The position numbers were made by a program, and so were the translations under genes. A model generated the notes under the pieces. It saw only the letters and a list, made by a program, of their open reading frames with translations, was not told where the DNA came from and ran no database searches. This document shows, piece after piece, positions 48,781 through 60,498 of a DNA stretch of 64,000 nt. Position 1 is the first letter of the stretch. Every line of letters starts with the position of its first letter. Source of the DNA: Amaranthus tricolor (taxonomy: Eukaryota > Streptophyta > Magnoliopsida > Caryophyllales > Amaranthaceae); contig NC_080056.1 in assembly GCF_026212465.1 (NCBI RefSeq), positions 7,596,517 through 7,660,516 on the forward strand, in the 5' to 3' direction.

Positions 48781-51700
48781 ATGGATAATGGTAAGGATAC
48801 AAAAACTGAGACACTTATAAGTAGCTTGAAGGTTAAAAAACAAGCAGCTTTGGAGAAGATTTTGGGTAAGGAGGATGAATCTAAGAGGTTGTTGTCACCT
48901 AAAAATGATGAAATTTCCTCAAATTCTAAGAGGAAAGTTCAATGGAATGATACTAATGGTGGGCATAAGCTTGCAGAAATTGTGGAGTTTCTACCAAGGT
49001 AATTTGTCCATATTAATATCATTATTATTCATGTAATCTGTACTGTTTTTTGGTGTTCTGTTGGAAACTGCAATTTGTGATGCTCATAATATTTCATGTG
49101 CATTTCTTATGCATTTTTTTCAAGTGAAGTTGCATATGATATTTGTTGTCAAGGGCTATCGAAAATAACTTTTCACTAACATATTCTCGGGCCTCAACCA
49201 TTAGCTTAATCTATTAATTGAGTCGGTCTAAATGCTATATCATAAACCAGCGTGACAAAATGTCACAAGTTCCAACCACCCCACTTTTAAAGTGGAATAT
49301 TCAGCGTCTATGTGCATCCACACTTCTAGTCTAATGGGCTCTCACGTGAGGGGGCAAGTTATAGAATATACTAGTGTTATGAAATGTTGATTCCATTGGT
49401 TAGTGATCTTATGTTTTGCTGGTATACTAGTGTTATGTACATTTTGCTAGCTGTGGAATTTCCTTTGGCATGGTGTTTTTGGAGTTGAAGTGAAGTATGA
49501 ATCATCAATCATCATAGCAATGTTTCAATAGAGGCACTAAACCAGTTTAATCTTCCAGTGTTCGGAGGGGAAAGAGGGGTGTTAGGCTTATAAAATTAGA
49601 TTAGCATGAAGCTTTTTAGTTCCGTCATCATGAACATATTACATAGATCTACATAATCCGATTCTAGTGCACAAATTCTTGGGAGGTTTTCAAATGGACA
49701 CCAATCTTGAGGCAGTAGGTTCTCGGCTTGGCGCTGATTGAGGGAAAAAGTGAAGAGAAAGTCTTAGTAAATAACGGTTATTTACGAAGTTAACAAATTA
49801 CCTTTATGTGGTAGGATTTGTTAGGGTGAGGGTTTTGTTATTTTAATTTATCTTTTTTGATTTTATTTATTTTATTTATTTTTTGTCTTTTTATGGTGAT
49901 TTACAGATCACGGTAATTAATTAGGTTTTTAAAAAGTGAACTTGCGAATTAGCAACGAATTTTCTGGTGCTTTTATGGCATTTTAGCATAGCTAGCTTGT
50001 ACTATCTTACATCTAGTTAGTGTTCTAATGATAGGAGCTAGGACTGTTTCTAGTGCGCATAAGTTTTCGATTGGAGAATTTGGAATTGGATACGAGTTAT
50101 GTTGATTGGATCCTGCAAGCTTGCTTAGCATTTATCTTGTGAATTAGTTACTTAGCCGCATTTACGCACACAGTCGTAACCTATATGTACGGTCATTAGT
50201 GTTAGAGTTTATAACATATTCAAGGGCTTCAACCATCAGCTTAAATTTTTGGTTGAGTTGGTTCCTTGACATGGTATCAAAAGCCAACGTGACAAGAGAT
50301 CACGGGTTCGAATCTCAACCACCCCTCAAAGATAAGTGCAAAATTAAGCGCCAGGTATGAGGAGGGCCTATGTCGCATCCGCACTTCTAGCTCAAAGGCA
50401 CTTGTTTGAGGGGGTGTGTTAGAGTATATAATATATCTTGGGGCCTCAATCATCAACTTAAGCTTTTGATTAAGTTGGTTCCTTGGTAGTAAGAACAAAT
50501 TTGTGTGTGTTCTTTGAGAAATCTTTTTATTTATTATTCTTCAAACTGAAAAACTTGTTTGCTCATAATTGGGGAAGGTTATTGTTGATTTTGTTTTGAA
50601 AGAGCTTGCTTTAACTGCTAATATCAGTATGTGGTTGCTACTTGCCAATATAATTTCAGGCAAGGATAAGGCATAGTAGTAGCTTTTAAGTTTTACAGCC
50701 TTCTTCCTAGAGTTGATATGAGTATCAACAACTACAAGAAGAATCTGGTTGCACACAAGTAAATCGATAAAGAACCAATATCAGTCAATGAAAATAGTTC
50801 TAGTTTTCTAGAATCTTCTTAGCCATAAGAGGAGGAATAATGTATTTGATGTAGAATTTGTTTGTTATTGGTGTTTGTGTTCTTGTTTAATCTCATAAGA
50901 GCTGCTCCTGTGAGAATATCTCTTGGTGAGACGACTTTAAAACAAGAGTCTAGATGCTAATAATTGTAATAATTGGGCTACCCAACCTGGAGAGCATCTC
51001 ACGGTGAGATTGTTTCACTCAAAAATTTGTGCACTCATAATTATGTGCTAGTTTCTTCAATTATTTGTGAACTTCCCATGTCTTATTATCTTCTTTGATA
51101 GTATAAGTTATATTTTTCGGTTGTCTTGCCTTATTCGTCGTCAAATACTTTTGCTAGTGAAATCTTTTTTGAGCTAAAAAACTCTTTGGTTGCATCCTTC
51201 TTTATGGGTATGGGTTGTTGTTTTCCCACCCCTCTCCAGACCCTGGTCATCATTTTCTATGATCGGGATTAATTGGGTATGATGATGATAGATGCTTTTG
51301 CTAGTGATGGAAAAGGTTTATGCATTTTTTTTTCTAATGTTGCGCTGGTTTAGTTCTTTTATAGGAGTAGTTGTGTGGTGAAGTGAGGGATGCCTTGACT
51401 GTATATATGTTCTTTATGCTTCAGCAAGTCTTTAGTGCAAGTTTAGACAATTTTGCATTTTCCCAAGAGCACTAAATGGCTTCCTTCTAAGCATGGTTTA
51501 AGAGTCAGAATATAAGCAATTTTACTTTTATAATAACAAAAGATTGTTTCCTTTCTTGAGGGTCGGAGGTCCAAAGGGCTCGGTCCCCCTAAAAATTTGT
51601 TTAGAGACTTCATATAAAACCAAAATAAATACTTGGACAGCAAATATCGCTTTATAAGAAATGTTTTGATTTTGAGTCTCACCTAGTTCTCCCCTTCTCC

Positions 51701-52066
51701 TTAACTTACCCTCTAATCCCAAAAAAAATGTTAGTTAGTAGTTAAGACTTAAGACTATACTAAATACTAATAGTATCATTAATTATTAACATTCTAGATG
51801 GTTTTCTTTTAGTTTAGATTTGACACATTCAGCACATGAGATTGTTAACAGATAGTGTTTGAAAATTCTGTAGCACTCGTTGTCCTGATTAGATAATGAA
51901 TCAGTTTTAATGTTGATGCAATTGATATACCAAATCATATTTTCACATGTTTTGTATAAAATACAATCCGGATCTCATTTGAGAATCTTTATTTTTTTGC
52001 AGTGATGTGAGCGACGACAGTGATGACGATGATGATTCAAATTCTTGCTTCTGTACAATTATGTAG
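48781..52066 (+). CDS. Small acidic CaaX-box protein, 2 exons, 93 aa
   Basis: Exon 1, 48781-48998, splices (AG|GTAATT ... tttttttgcag) to exon 2, 52003-52066, in phase, giving 282 nt. The protein has a Lys-rich first half, a central motif KRKVQWNDTNGGHKLAEIVE at about residues 51-70, an acidic run SDVSDDSDDDDDS, and ends CFCTIM. The last four residues CTIM fit a CaaX box (Met favours farnesylation), with another Cys two residues upstream that could be palmitoylated. It is therefore predicted to sit at a membrane on the cytosolic side. I recall small plant proteins of unknown function with the same VQWND motif and CTIM end, so this seems a conserved family; no activity is known to me. The intron is 3004 bp and holds transposon remnants. 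Confidence 0.85.
49157..49375 (+). mobile_element. Degenerate TRIM in the intron
   Basis: 'cgggcctcaaccattagctt', 'cagcgtgacaaaatgtcaca', 'gttccaaccacccc', 'acttctagtctaatgggctc' and 'gtgaggggg' follow the same order as the TRIM at 50200-50488. The LTRs are incomplete. Confidence 0.7.
50200..50488 (+). mobile_element. TRIM (miniature LTR retrotransposon), 289 bp
   Basis: Two 72-bp LTRs (50200-50271, starting TGTTAGAG and ending CCTTGACA; 50417-50488) enclose a PBS tggtatcaaaagcc at 50272-50285, a short non-coding interior with ggttcgaatc, and a gagggggtg polypurine-like tract. This is the full TRIM layout. It is non-coding and depends on other elements. It shares its family with 49157-49375 and 12230-12355. 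Confidence 0.88.
51170..51296 (+). repeat. SINE-like 3' region with (GAT)n tail, intronic
   Basis: 'ggttgcatccttctttatgg', 'cctctccagaccctgg', 'gggattaattgggtatgatg' and a gatgatag tail. Best preserved of three related stretches in the window. Confidence 0.6.
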
Positions 52067-53600
52067 ATGTTAGTTCAATACTGAATATATTACTCGGATG
52101 TATTTTCCGACTTTAAAGTAAGCTTAGAGGAAGAAAAGACTTCGTAAAGGATACAATGAGAATCAAACTCAAAATCTTATTTAAGAATGAGGATGTAAGT
52201 TCTAACTAGAATAAGCTCTGATTTTCGTATTACAATATTATACGAAATTCTACAAATTTATGTGATTTTTGTGACATAGATCCAACATTTCTCTTTTGCT
52301 TATAGAAATATTTGGTCACGAGTTACACTTACTAAAAATAGTGCAAAGCATATAAAGGGGTTTTGCAAATAAGTAGATGATTTTAGTGGTTGATAAGAAC
52401 AATTAGTTATAAACATGTTGCTGGATTAACTTGTTAAAATATAATTTATTCATAATAATTTATAACATTAAATGGTCTGACCATACAATCTTCTATTATA
52501 GTCAAATTAAGTTAAAATTGTCTATAAACTATTTAACCAAATATTTTACGCTCCATAGTCTTTCTTGACAAGAGGAAGAAAACATTCGAGCTCCGTCAAC
52601 TTTGCAATGACCGATTTAATTTGCCTCTGCATTTGAAAATGTCAAAAAGGTTGAGAATATCTTTTCTTCACTATTCGACAATTTCAATCAATTTATGTGT
52701 AATTCAAGCAACTTGTTAATATTAACTTCAATTAAGGGTCAATTAATAACTTCCCTTTATTAATTTAGCATATATTTTCAAGACACATAAGCACATAACT
52801 ACTCAAGATACACCTTGGGCAGCTATGCCTGCTAAGAGGCTTTGATACATTCAAGCACATAAATTGAATTTCATGTGTATATATGTTTCATTACATAATA
52901 GACTGAGAGAAAAGGAAGTTAATTGCTCCAACAAAGACAAAAATCATTGCTTTTTTATCACATGCTAGACCGAGGGAAAAGAGCTAGTAAGAATTGAACC
53001 TAAAACTTGCAAAAAGGTCCATCCCATCACCCATGTGTAATGCAAACAGTTATTCAGCTTTGTAAAACCGATCAGATTAACATTCAGTGCTGAATATTGA
53101 AGAAGGTGGGTAATTGTTAAAAACTGGAAGTTACCTACCTAATATAGTACTCAATTTGCTACAATTTAAATGGCCGACCGATGTAAAATCCAACCAGGGA
53201 ACCATCCAAAGGTAACAGGACTTTACGAAGGGATCCGCCCAGAAAATTGTGCATTAAAGTTCTATACTAGTCTGTGGATCTTCTAAACCAGAATAATTCA
53301 AGTAATTCCATTATCACAACACATGAACTATAATCTGGTCTAACCATAACTTGCACAGTTGCACTACTCTGACCATATTTCAAGGGCTACAATCGCGCTA
53401 TGAAACTGTATCAATGGTCAAGTACACAATTCTTAAATAACTTGCCCACAGGAATATATACTCTACTTCAACTTCAGGAGCCTAATTCAGCTCGAGAAAC
53501 CATGCATAACAAATAACAATTCTCATCCTTTCTATTTGACAAACCAAGATTTACTAGTCAAAATCTCCTAATTTAACAGTCAGAAAGGATCCTCAACTCA
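52067..53600. other. Intergenic DNA between convergent genes
   Basis: 3' flank of the CaaX gene and distal 3' flank of the hnRNP gene. No element or reading frame was recognised. Confidence 0.45.
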
Positions 53601-54410
53601 GTTTCAACATACCCAACAGAGATCAACTTATATATTTCCATCAGCGCACCACAACTGGATAGAAGATTAGAACTGAAGTGGACTTCCTTGGGTTGATCAA
53701 TCTCACAAAATGCTAACCTTCCGCAGCAAACTTGCATTTAGTTGTGTGAAAGCCCCTCACTTCAGAACCTGAGCAGCTCTCCTGTACAACACAAAGGGCA
53801 AATACAGGGAGAAATGGTTATGCCAACTTTAAAGCTTCAACTACCACTACGTTATCTCTATCCATTACCAACTGATCAACCCAACTTGTCTACGGCTCCA
53901 ATGTCTACCAGTACGAGAAATGAGATGCTCGACTAAATCTTTCTACTTCATGTTTCACACGTCAAACACAAGGTAACTACAAGAGAACTATGCTTATCAG
54001 CTTATCAAACACCATGCATAGGTTTTCTTCCTGCTAAGCAAATTCAATAAGGTAATTATATAAAAAAGCAATTCTGTAAGCCCAAGGTGGAAAGCAACCA
54101 AAGAAACAGATCAATATAAGCTTATACAGCCTAGACACTTAAAGGACAGTAATAGAGCAGCAGTAATAGCAAATAAACAACAATCAGCACACCAAATACA
54201 TAACTAAACTCAAAACGACAGTAAAATGAACAGCTAGTACTCTGATAAACTAATTGTTTAAAAAAAGACCATCAAGAACGATAAGGTGAACTACAGCAAA
54301 GCAACAAGCCAACCATACAGCAGCATGCTTGAGACAGAAAGAGGATTCCCTCATCACAGGAAAACAAACTTCCAAGGTCCATGATAATTCAGCTACTGTG
54401 CTTGTCAATT

Positions 54411-56038
54411 TTAGGCACCACCATATCCACTATTGTAACCCATTTGTGAACCGGCCTGAGTCCCATAACCACCAGCACCATATCCACCATGACCATTAGC
54501 ATCACCATATCCACTACTATAGCCCCCTTGCCTCTCTCCTGCACCACCAGATCCATTGTTACCAGTGGCCCCTCCAGAACGATTACCTCCGTTACCATAT
54601 CCATCACCACCGCCGTAACCCCCATATCCATAAGCTTGACTCCCATACCCAGAGGCTGCACCTGGAGATTGACCAGTCGGGCCACCATTACCTGCACCAG
54701 CAGCACCCCAAGGACCTGCATTTCCATAACCAGCTGCACCATAACCAGAAGCTGCCTGTGCATTCCAAGAACTCCTTTGAGCATTTGGATTCCCATACAC
54801 AGCACTGGCAGGGCCTCCATATCCAGGATACGCACCATAGCCCATGCCAGCATTAGCAGGCGCATATCCATAACCCGCTGCACCATAACCAGAAGAACTA
54901 TAAGGTGGAAAAGCACCACCTGCATTTTGACCCTGCATATATCTATTAGAACCCATCCTATTATCATAAGCATTCTGGCCGCCACCAGAATTATAACCAC
55001 CACCACCCCCACGGTTACCCATACCAGGGTTGGCGTCCTTGGGTAGTGCACGCTTAACCTCAACTTGCTTCCCGTTTAAATCATGGAAGGTATTCTGTAA
55101 AACTCTATCTACTGCATCCTCGTTGTCAAAAGAAATGAATCCAAAACCACGGGGTCTATTTGTATTCTGATCATACATAATAACCACATCAGTTACACTA
55201 CCATAGTTCTCAAAGTACTGCCGAAACCCTTCGTCAGTTAAAGTAGGAGGTAATCCTCCAACAAATATCTTCTTGGTTCTAATGTTTCCTCCACCTACGT
55301 CTCTACCACCATTGTTTCCTCTTCCAGAGTTCTGTTGATCTTCTCTTGACATTGCTCGCTTAGCCTCGACCTGAAGTAAAACTAAAACTTATACAAGGAA
55401 CAAAGTACTGAAAACATTTATTGCAATTTGCAAGCATCAAAAATCTTAATATAAGACAGATTTACCACCAAACGAGATAAGCAGTCCCAAATGTAACGAA
55501 TGTTAGCACACTCGCTTACCCTAATGCATTAAGTCCCTCCCACCTAGGTCAAAGTTTGGAGGGATGGGATCTCCGCACCCTTACCCCTAACAAAAAAGTA
55601 GGTTCCAATTGAGTCTGGTAGCAAAAAAACTCAAGTCCATTGATGTACAAGAAATTTTTTTAAAAAAAAGAGCACTAAAGAGAAATAGTAACAATTTTCT
55701 AGGGTTTGTCCACATACATACCAAAAAAGCAAAATTAATAAACCAATAGATTAACAAATGAACAACAATATAAACTGAAGGGAATTAAAAAAGAAGACAA
55801 AGAGATAGGGAAATACCGTTCTGCCATCGATGGTATGTTTATCCTGAAGAACTCTATCAACAGCAGAAGGATCTGAAAAAAGAACAAATCCAAAACCTCT
55901 AGGTCTACCAGTTGTTTTATCTCTCATAATATTAGCCTGATAAACATCTCCATATTGCCCAAAATATTCTTTAAGCTTTTCTTCATCCGTTTCCCATGAA
56001 ATCCCACCTACAAACAATTTCCCTTGATCTGAATCCAT
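54411..56038 (-). CDS. hnRNP-type RNA-binding protein, two RRMs plus Gly-rich tail
   Basis: Exon 1, 55817-56038, and exon 2, 54411-55370, join in phase 0 (donor acg|gtattt, acceptor ttcag|gtcgag), giving 393 residues. RRM1, residues 1-80, carries LFVGGI and RGFGFVLF. RRM2, about 100-190, carries KIFVGGL and RGFGFISF. The rest is a Gly/Tyr/Ala/Asn-rich low-complexity tail. This is the Musashi/hnRNP A/B-like layout of plant heterogeneous nuclear ribonucleoprotein 1-type proteins, which bind pre-mRNA or mRNA; the tail probably supports condensate formation. The first ATG is right at the RRM1 start (MDSDQGKLFVGG), as in relatives. The 5' leader (56039-56180) is rich in GAGA/TCTC. A decayed duplicate is at 37346-38740, whose shared 3' sequence suggests the 3' UTR or conserved flank reaches about 53610. 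Confidence 0.95.
55371..55816 (-). other. Intron of the hnRNP gene
   Basis: 446-bp intron separating the RRM1 exon from the RRM2/tail exon. The same position is intronic in the duplicate at 37346-38740. Confidence 0.9.
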
Positions 56039-56370
56039 CGTTAATTTGTATTACGATCTAAACCTAATGTAAACAAATTCAAAACTTCTCTCTCGTTTTT
56101 CTGTCACCAATTAGATTGATGAGGAGAGAGAAAGATAGGGTTGTAGAGAGAGAAAGTCGGGAGAACTGAGAAGGAAAGATGATAAGGGTTTTGTTGGGGG
56201 CGGAAGGAGGGATGGAACTGGAAGGTTTGCAAGTGACTAAACAATACGGGGTTTTTGGCTATTTTGTGAGAAGGATGGATCAGATTTCCTTGTTTTAACG
56301 GTTAGGATTTTTCATCTTTACATTTGTTTTTTTTTTTTTCCCTTTCATCATCATTTGTTAATGGGGTGTG

Positions 56371-57315
56371 TAGGGATGGCAATGGGTACCGGATCCGACC
56401 CGGATCCGTGGATCTGTATCCGTTTTTACGGATCTGGGTCTTAAAATATAGACCCGTCGGATTCGGGTTGGATCCGAATCCTGTTAAATTTCACGGGTCC
56501 GGGTTCGGATCTGGGAAAAATACCCAGATCCGGACCCGCGGATCTAAAGGACCCGTTTCTTTTTTTAAAAAAAAATTTATTTTTTTATATCACTAGTTCA
56601 CTACAGTAACCCTTAAGGCCCTATAACCTTACCCCTATTTTCAGTTTAAAACTTTGAAATTTGAGATTTTTTTTTTCATTTTCAGTAACCGTAGCCTTAG
56701 GCAAATTACGAATTGCGATTCTTCTTTCCAGCTTCCAGTTTCCAACCTTCTCCACTCTCCACTCTCCAGTGTCGTAGTCTGCGAACTGCGCTTCTTCCAA
56801 GGCCGCCTCCAGTGCCGCCGCCTCCCATACAGCCGACTCCATTGTCGTAGACTCGCAAGTCGCAGCCAGCAGGTCGATATATGTCTTATATTTATTTTTT
56901 TTTCCTACATTACTTTTGATTTATGTTGAGTAGTAGATATATGTCTAATGTTGAGTTTAGTGGTTGATTTATTTAAGTTTGGTGGTTGATTTATGTTGAT
57001 TTATTTGAGTTTAATGGTTGATTTATGTTGAGTTTAATTGTATGAAGAACATGAAGGATTGACTTTTATTAACAAATTTTGAATGTGTTTGTTGGTTAAA
57101 GAGAATTTTAAGTTGTATAATACTTTTTTGGGTGATTCATTGTGAAATTATATGTATTATTAGCATTAGTCCATAAATATCGCTTTATTGCAATCTAAAT
57201 ACATTTTATAAAAAAAAAAAAAAAAAAGGACCCGTTTTTGGACCCGGATCCGGTACTGGATCCGTAGTACCCACGGATCCGGATCTGGGTCTTGTAAAAT
57301 TGGACCCGCGGATAA
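56371..57315. mobile_element. hAT-like element, right end truncated
   Basis: Starts TAGGGATGGCAATGGGTACC. Left (56371-56560) and right (57228-57315) regions are crowded with ggatccgg/gacccg words in inverted relation. The expected inverted terminus is missing: the sequence changes into LINE coding DNA near 57316. The interior at 56690-56870 has a short GC-richer stretch that could be the leader of a lost transposase gene. No complete frame. Confidence 0.7.
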
Positions 57316-57337
57316 ATGTGGCTTTTCGAATGGGTTT

Positions 57338-59515
57338 TGTGTTAGTAGTCATGGTAACTTTGGTGGTCTGGGTCTGTGGTGGAAAGACTTACGTGTTAGC
57401 CTGAAGTCTTATTCGGATAAACACATCTCGGTAAAGGTAGAACTTTATGAATATGGGAACTCGTGGATTGCTAATGGCATTTATGGGTGGCCAGATAGAG
57501 CTTATAAATTCAGAACCTGGGAGCTTATGCATTCGTTAATGGATGTGGTACAAGTCTCATATGTTTTCTTTGGGGATTTTAATGAGATCTTGAGGTCTAA
57601 GGAGAAGGAGGGTGGTACTCAAAGATGTGTAAGAGATGTAGAATCTTTTAGAAACTGTGTTCATAATTGCGATGTGGTTGATTTGGGCTATCGTGGTAGC
57701 TGGTTCACTTGGCATCATGGTAATTCTCCGACTATATATGTTCGTGAACTACTAGATCGTTTCCTTGCCTCTCCAGGATAGGTTGATTTTTTTCCAGGGA
57801 TTGATGTCAGACATTTCCCAATCTACAAGTCGGATCATGCTTCTATCTTTCTTTACACGGAGAAGCGCAGAATGGAGGATTATCACGAAAAATTATTCAG
57901 GTTTGAGTCTTACTGGCTATCGAAGGAAGGGTGTAGAGAGGTCATTTCGGATGTTTGAAACTCGAGTCTGAACACCCCTGTTCATGCTAAATTGGAGGAA
58001 TGTGGCATCTCTCTCAAAGAGTGGGCAGCAACGGAGTTTAGAGAAAACAAAAGTTTGATCAAAATCACAGAAAGAAAGCTAGCTAAAGCCCAAAGGCAGT
58101 CTCCGGATGCTCACACACTTGCCTCTTGTTCGAAAATGTCAGATGAGCTTCATGGGTTACACAGAGTGGAGGAAGCCTATTGGCACATGCGATCTCGGGT
58201 TAATGAATTGAAAGATGGTGACAAGAACACTAAGTATTTCCATCACAAGGGAAACTCGAGACGGAAGCGCAATACTATACGTGGGTTAAATGATGAGAAT
58301 GGACATTGGAAGACCTCTAAATCAGACATTGAAAGGTTGGTTGTGGCCTACGTCAAGAGTATTTTTGCATCTACTTCCCCTTCGGGTTTCCCAGAAGCTC
58401 TTGAGGGCATCAACACTGTAGTAACTGGGGAGATGAACTAGATGCTTGACTTGAAGCCAACCCGCGATGAGATTCGTATGGCACTTTTCCAGATGCACCC
58501 TACGAAAGCGTCAGGTATAAATGGTTTTCATGCTCTTTTCTTCCAAAAATTCTGGGATATTGTTTGTGATGATGTTGTTGGTCTGGTTTGTTTGTGGTGG
58601 AGGGGTGAGGTTGACTTGAAACCTATAAATAAAACATGCATTTTCCTTGTACCTAAATGCAAAGAACCGAAGAACATAACTGAATACTGCCCCATAAGCT
58701 GTTGCAATGTTATCTACAAAATTATATCGAAGGTGATGGCTAACAAACTTAGAGCTTTCTTGGAGGATATCATCTCAGCTAACCAGAGTGCATTCATTCC
58801 CAAAAGATTGATCACAGATAGTGCACTTCTTGCCTTTGAAGCCTTTCATGCGATGAAAAGATGGGGGAACAGTGGTAGGGACACTTTTGCGCTGAAATTG
58901 GATATGAGTAAAGCTTATGACAGAGTTAAGTGGATTTTTCAGGAGAAAGTCATGCTGAAAATGGGTTTTAGTGTCTCCTGGGTTCATCATATTATGAGTT
59001 GTATTTCTAGTGTGTCGTACTCCGTCAAGATCAACAATATGGTATGTGGAGAGGTTGTTCCTTCTAGGGGGTTAAGACAAGGTGATCCGATATCGCCTTA
59101 TCTGTTTATCATTTGTGCTGAGGCTTTTCTCGAGGTTGATTTCCATTGGTGTTGAGAGGAGGTGTATCCATGGCATTCGTATATGTAGAAGAGCCCCTAT
59201 TTTATCTAATTTGTTTTTTGCAGATGACAGTATCCTCTTTGCTAAAGCGTCGGTGCAGGAATGCTCAGAGGTAGCTAATATCATTAGCACGTACGAGAGA
59301 GCGTCCGGACAAAAAGTAAATTATTATAAGACTAAGATTTCTTTCAGCAAAGGGGTTCACTACGAGGTGCGAAGAGCGATTGTAGATACTCTGGGGGTTA
59401 AAGAGGTGGACCGGCACACAAAGTACTTAGGTCTTCCTACTATCATTGGGCGCTCAAAGAAGGAAATCTTCACTTGTCTGACGGATCGAGTTTGGAAGAA
59501 ACTGCAGGGGAGGTG
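57338..59515 (+). pseudogene. LINE (L1-type) ORF2 fragment: endonuclease and reverse transcriptase
   Basis: One frame runs from about 57338 to 59140. It carries the end of the apurinic-type endonuclease (GGLGLWWKD, FFGDFNEIL, SWFTWHHGN), a linker (KDGDKNTKYFHHKGN) and reverse transcriptase blocks: [64 protein letters not shown]. It is broken by in-frame stops at 57779 (TAG), 57956 (TGA) and 58439 (TAG). A 1-bp insertion near 59140 shifts the rest, which includes the active site FADDSILF and HTKYLGLPTIIGRSK, into another frame. The 5' end of ORF2 and all of ORF1 are missing, and a gypsy LTR cuts it at 59516. Dead copy. Confidence 0.93.
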
Positions 59516-60483
59516 TGAACCATATTCGTACCCCTCAGAACATGGTCCAAGCCCAGAGGAACTACAAGCTGTTCCCAGCGGACAAGCTGTTCCTACTGTT
59601 CCTGTTCAAAAGCATATTACTAAGCACCCAAGTCTTGAGCATGATAAGAACAACAAGACACGCCATGATCAAGATGTCCAAGCCCGAGGAATACAAGAGA
59701 AGCCCAGAAATCACAAAACATACTCAAGCAGCCAAAGTACTGACCAGCAGACTGTTTGCGACAAGGCCACTTTGCACCTGTGCCTGAGAGCTGAACACAC
59801 GTGCTCCGAGACAAGTCAACCTGGAATTGGCATCTTTGCACCTGGGCCTAGCCATCATGGACCTAGGACCCTCCTAGTGATCATCACAGAACTCATAAAG
59901 TGTTGTCCAAGGTGCCCCTGTCAGAAGAACAACTCGAACAAGCCTTCCAGCACTTAGCCTAGTTTCTGTTTTCTGTTTTTAATAAAGCTTGTGCTAGTCA
60001 CGTGTGTAAACTAGCCGTTAGACCTTAGAAAGCTATATATAGGTGCATAGGCCTCGTGTAATGACAATCATAGATTACATTCAATAACTCATTAGTGATT
60101 AATCAGATTTCATTCATTTTCATTCATTTTCAAAGTCCATAACTGAGATTCTCTCTTCTTTTCATCCTTGTGTGTTTGTATGTTCATTATTCAATCTACC
60201 TGAACAAAGAGAGCGTGGAATGCTCATGAGCAATAGGTTGTGGAACAACTATTGTGTAACCTTCAATCTTCGGGAGTGAAACTCCAAGGTGAGGGCGTGG
60301 GAACATCCTGAAGGTGAGTGAAGCCGGAAAAAGGAACCCACAGGTTGGCCTGAGAACCAAGAATTGGTTTCTTGGGTGTATTTTGGTGATCGTGAGTGTT
60401 AGGAAGAGTCGAGCAATCTGTCTCCGAGTGAAGGGGTTGATTGTGTGCAAGTTCGTGAATCCAGAGAACGCAAACTTGGTGCA
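59516..60483 (+). repeat. Ty3/gypsy 5' LTR (968 bp)
   Basis: TGAACCATATTCG to TTGGTGCA, just before the PBS. Its first 123 bp match the 3' LTR fragment at 63473-63595 with two differences, so the insertion into the LINE is fairly young. A ctatatatagg TATA-like box lies near 60033. Confidence 0.88.
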
Positions 60484-60486
60484 AAT

Positions 60487-60498
60487 TGGTATCAGAGC
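60487..60498 (+). other. Primer-binding site (TGGTATCAGAGC)
   Basis: Exact tRNA-iMet-type PBS three bases after the 5' LTR. Confidence 0.9.

Noticed and set aside
50272..50310. tRNA gene suggested by ggttcgaatc
   Set aside because: No cloverleaf; the word lies in the interior of a TRIM after its PBS. The same holds for 12239-12248.
54489..55046. 185-codon plus-strand Ile/Thr/Ser-rich frame
   Set aside because: Antisense shadow of the glycine-rich tail of the hnRNP gene; codon pattern and domains belong to the minus strand.
54389..55063. 224-codon Val/Met/Leu-rich minus-strand frame
   Set aside because: Alternative frame of the same hnRNP exon; it starts inside the RRM2 exon and has no domain.
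56621..56929. Frames of 73 and 91 codons on opposite strands
   Set aside because: They lie in the interior of a truncated hAT element, share no domain, and neither has splice or start context that sets it apart.
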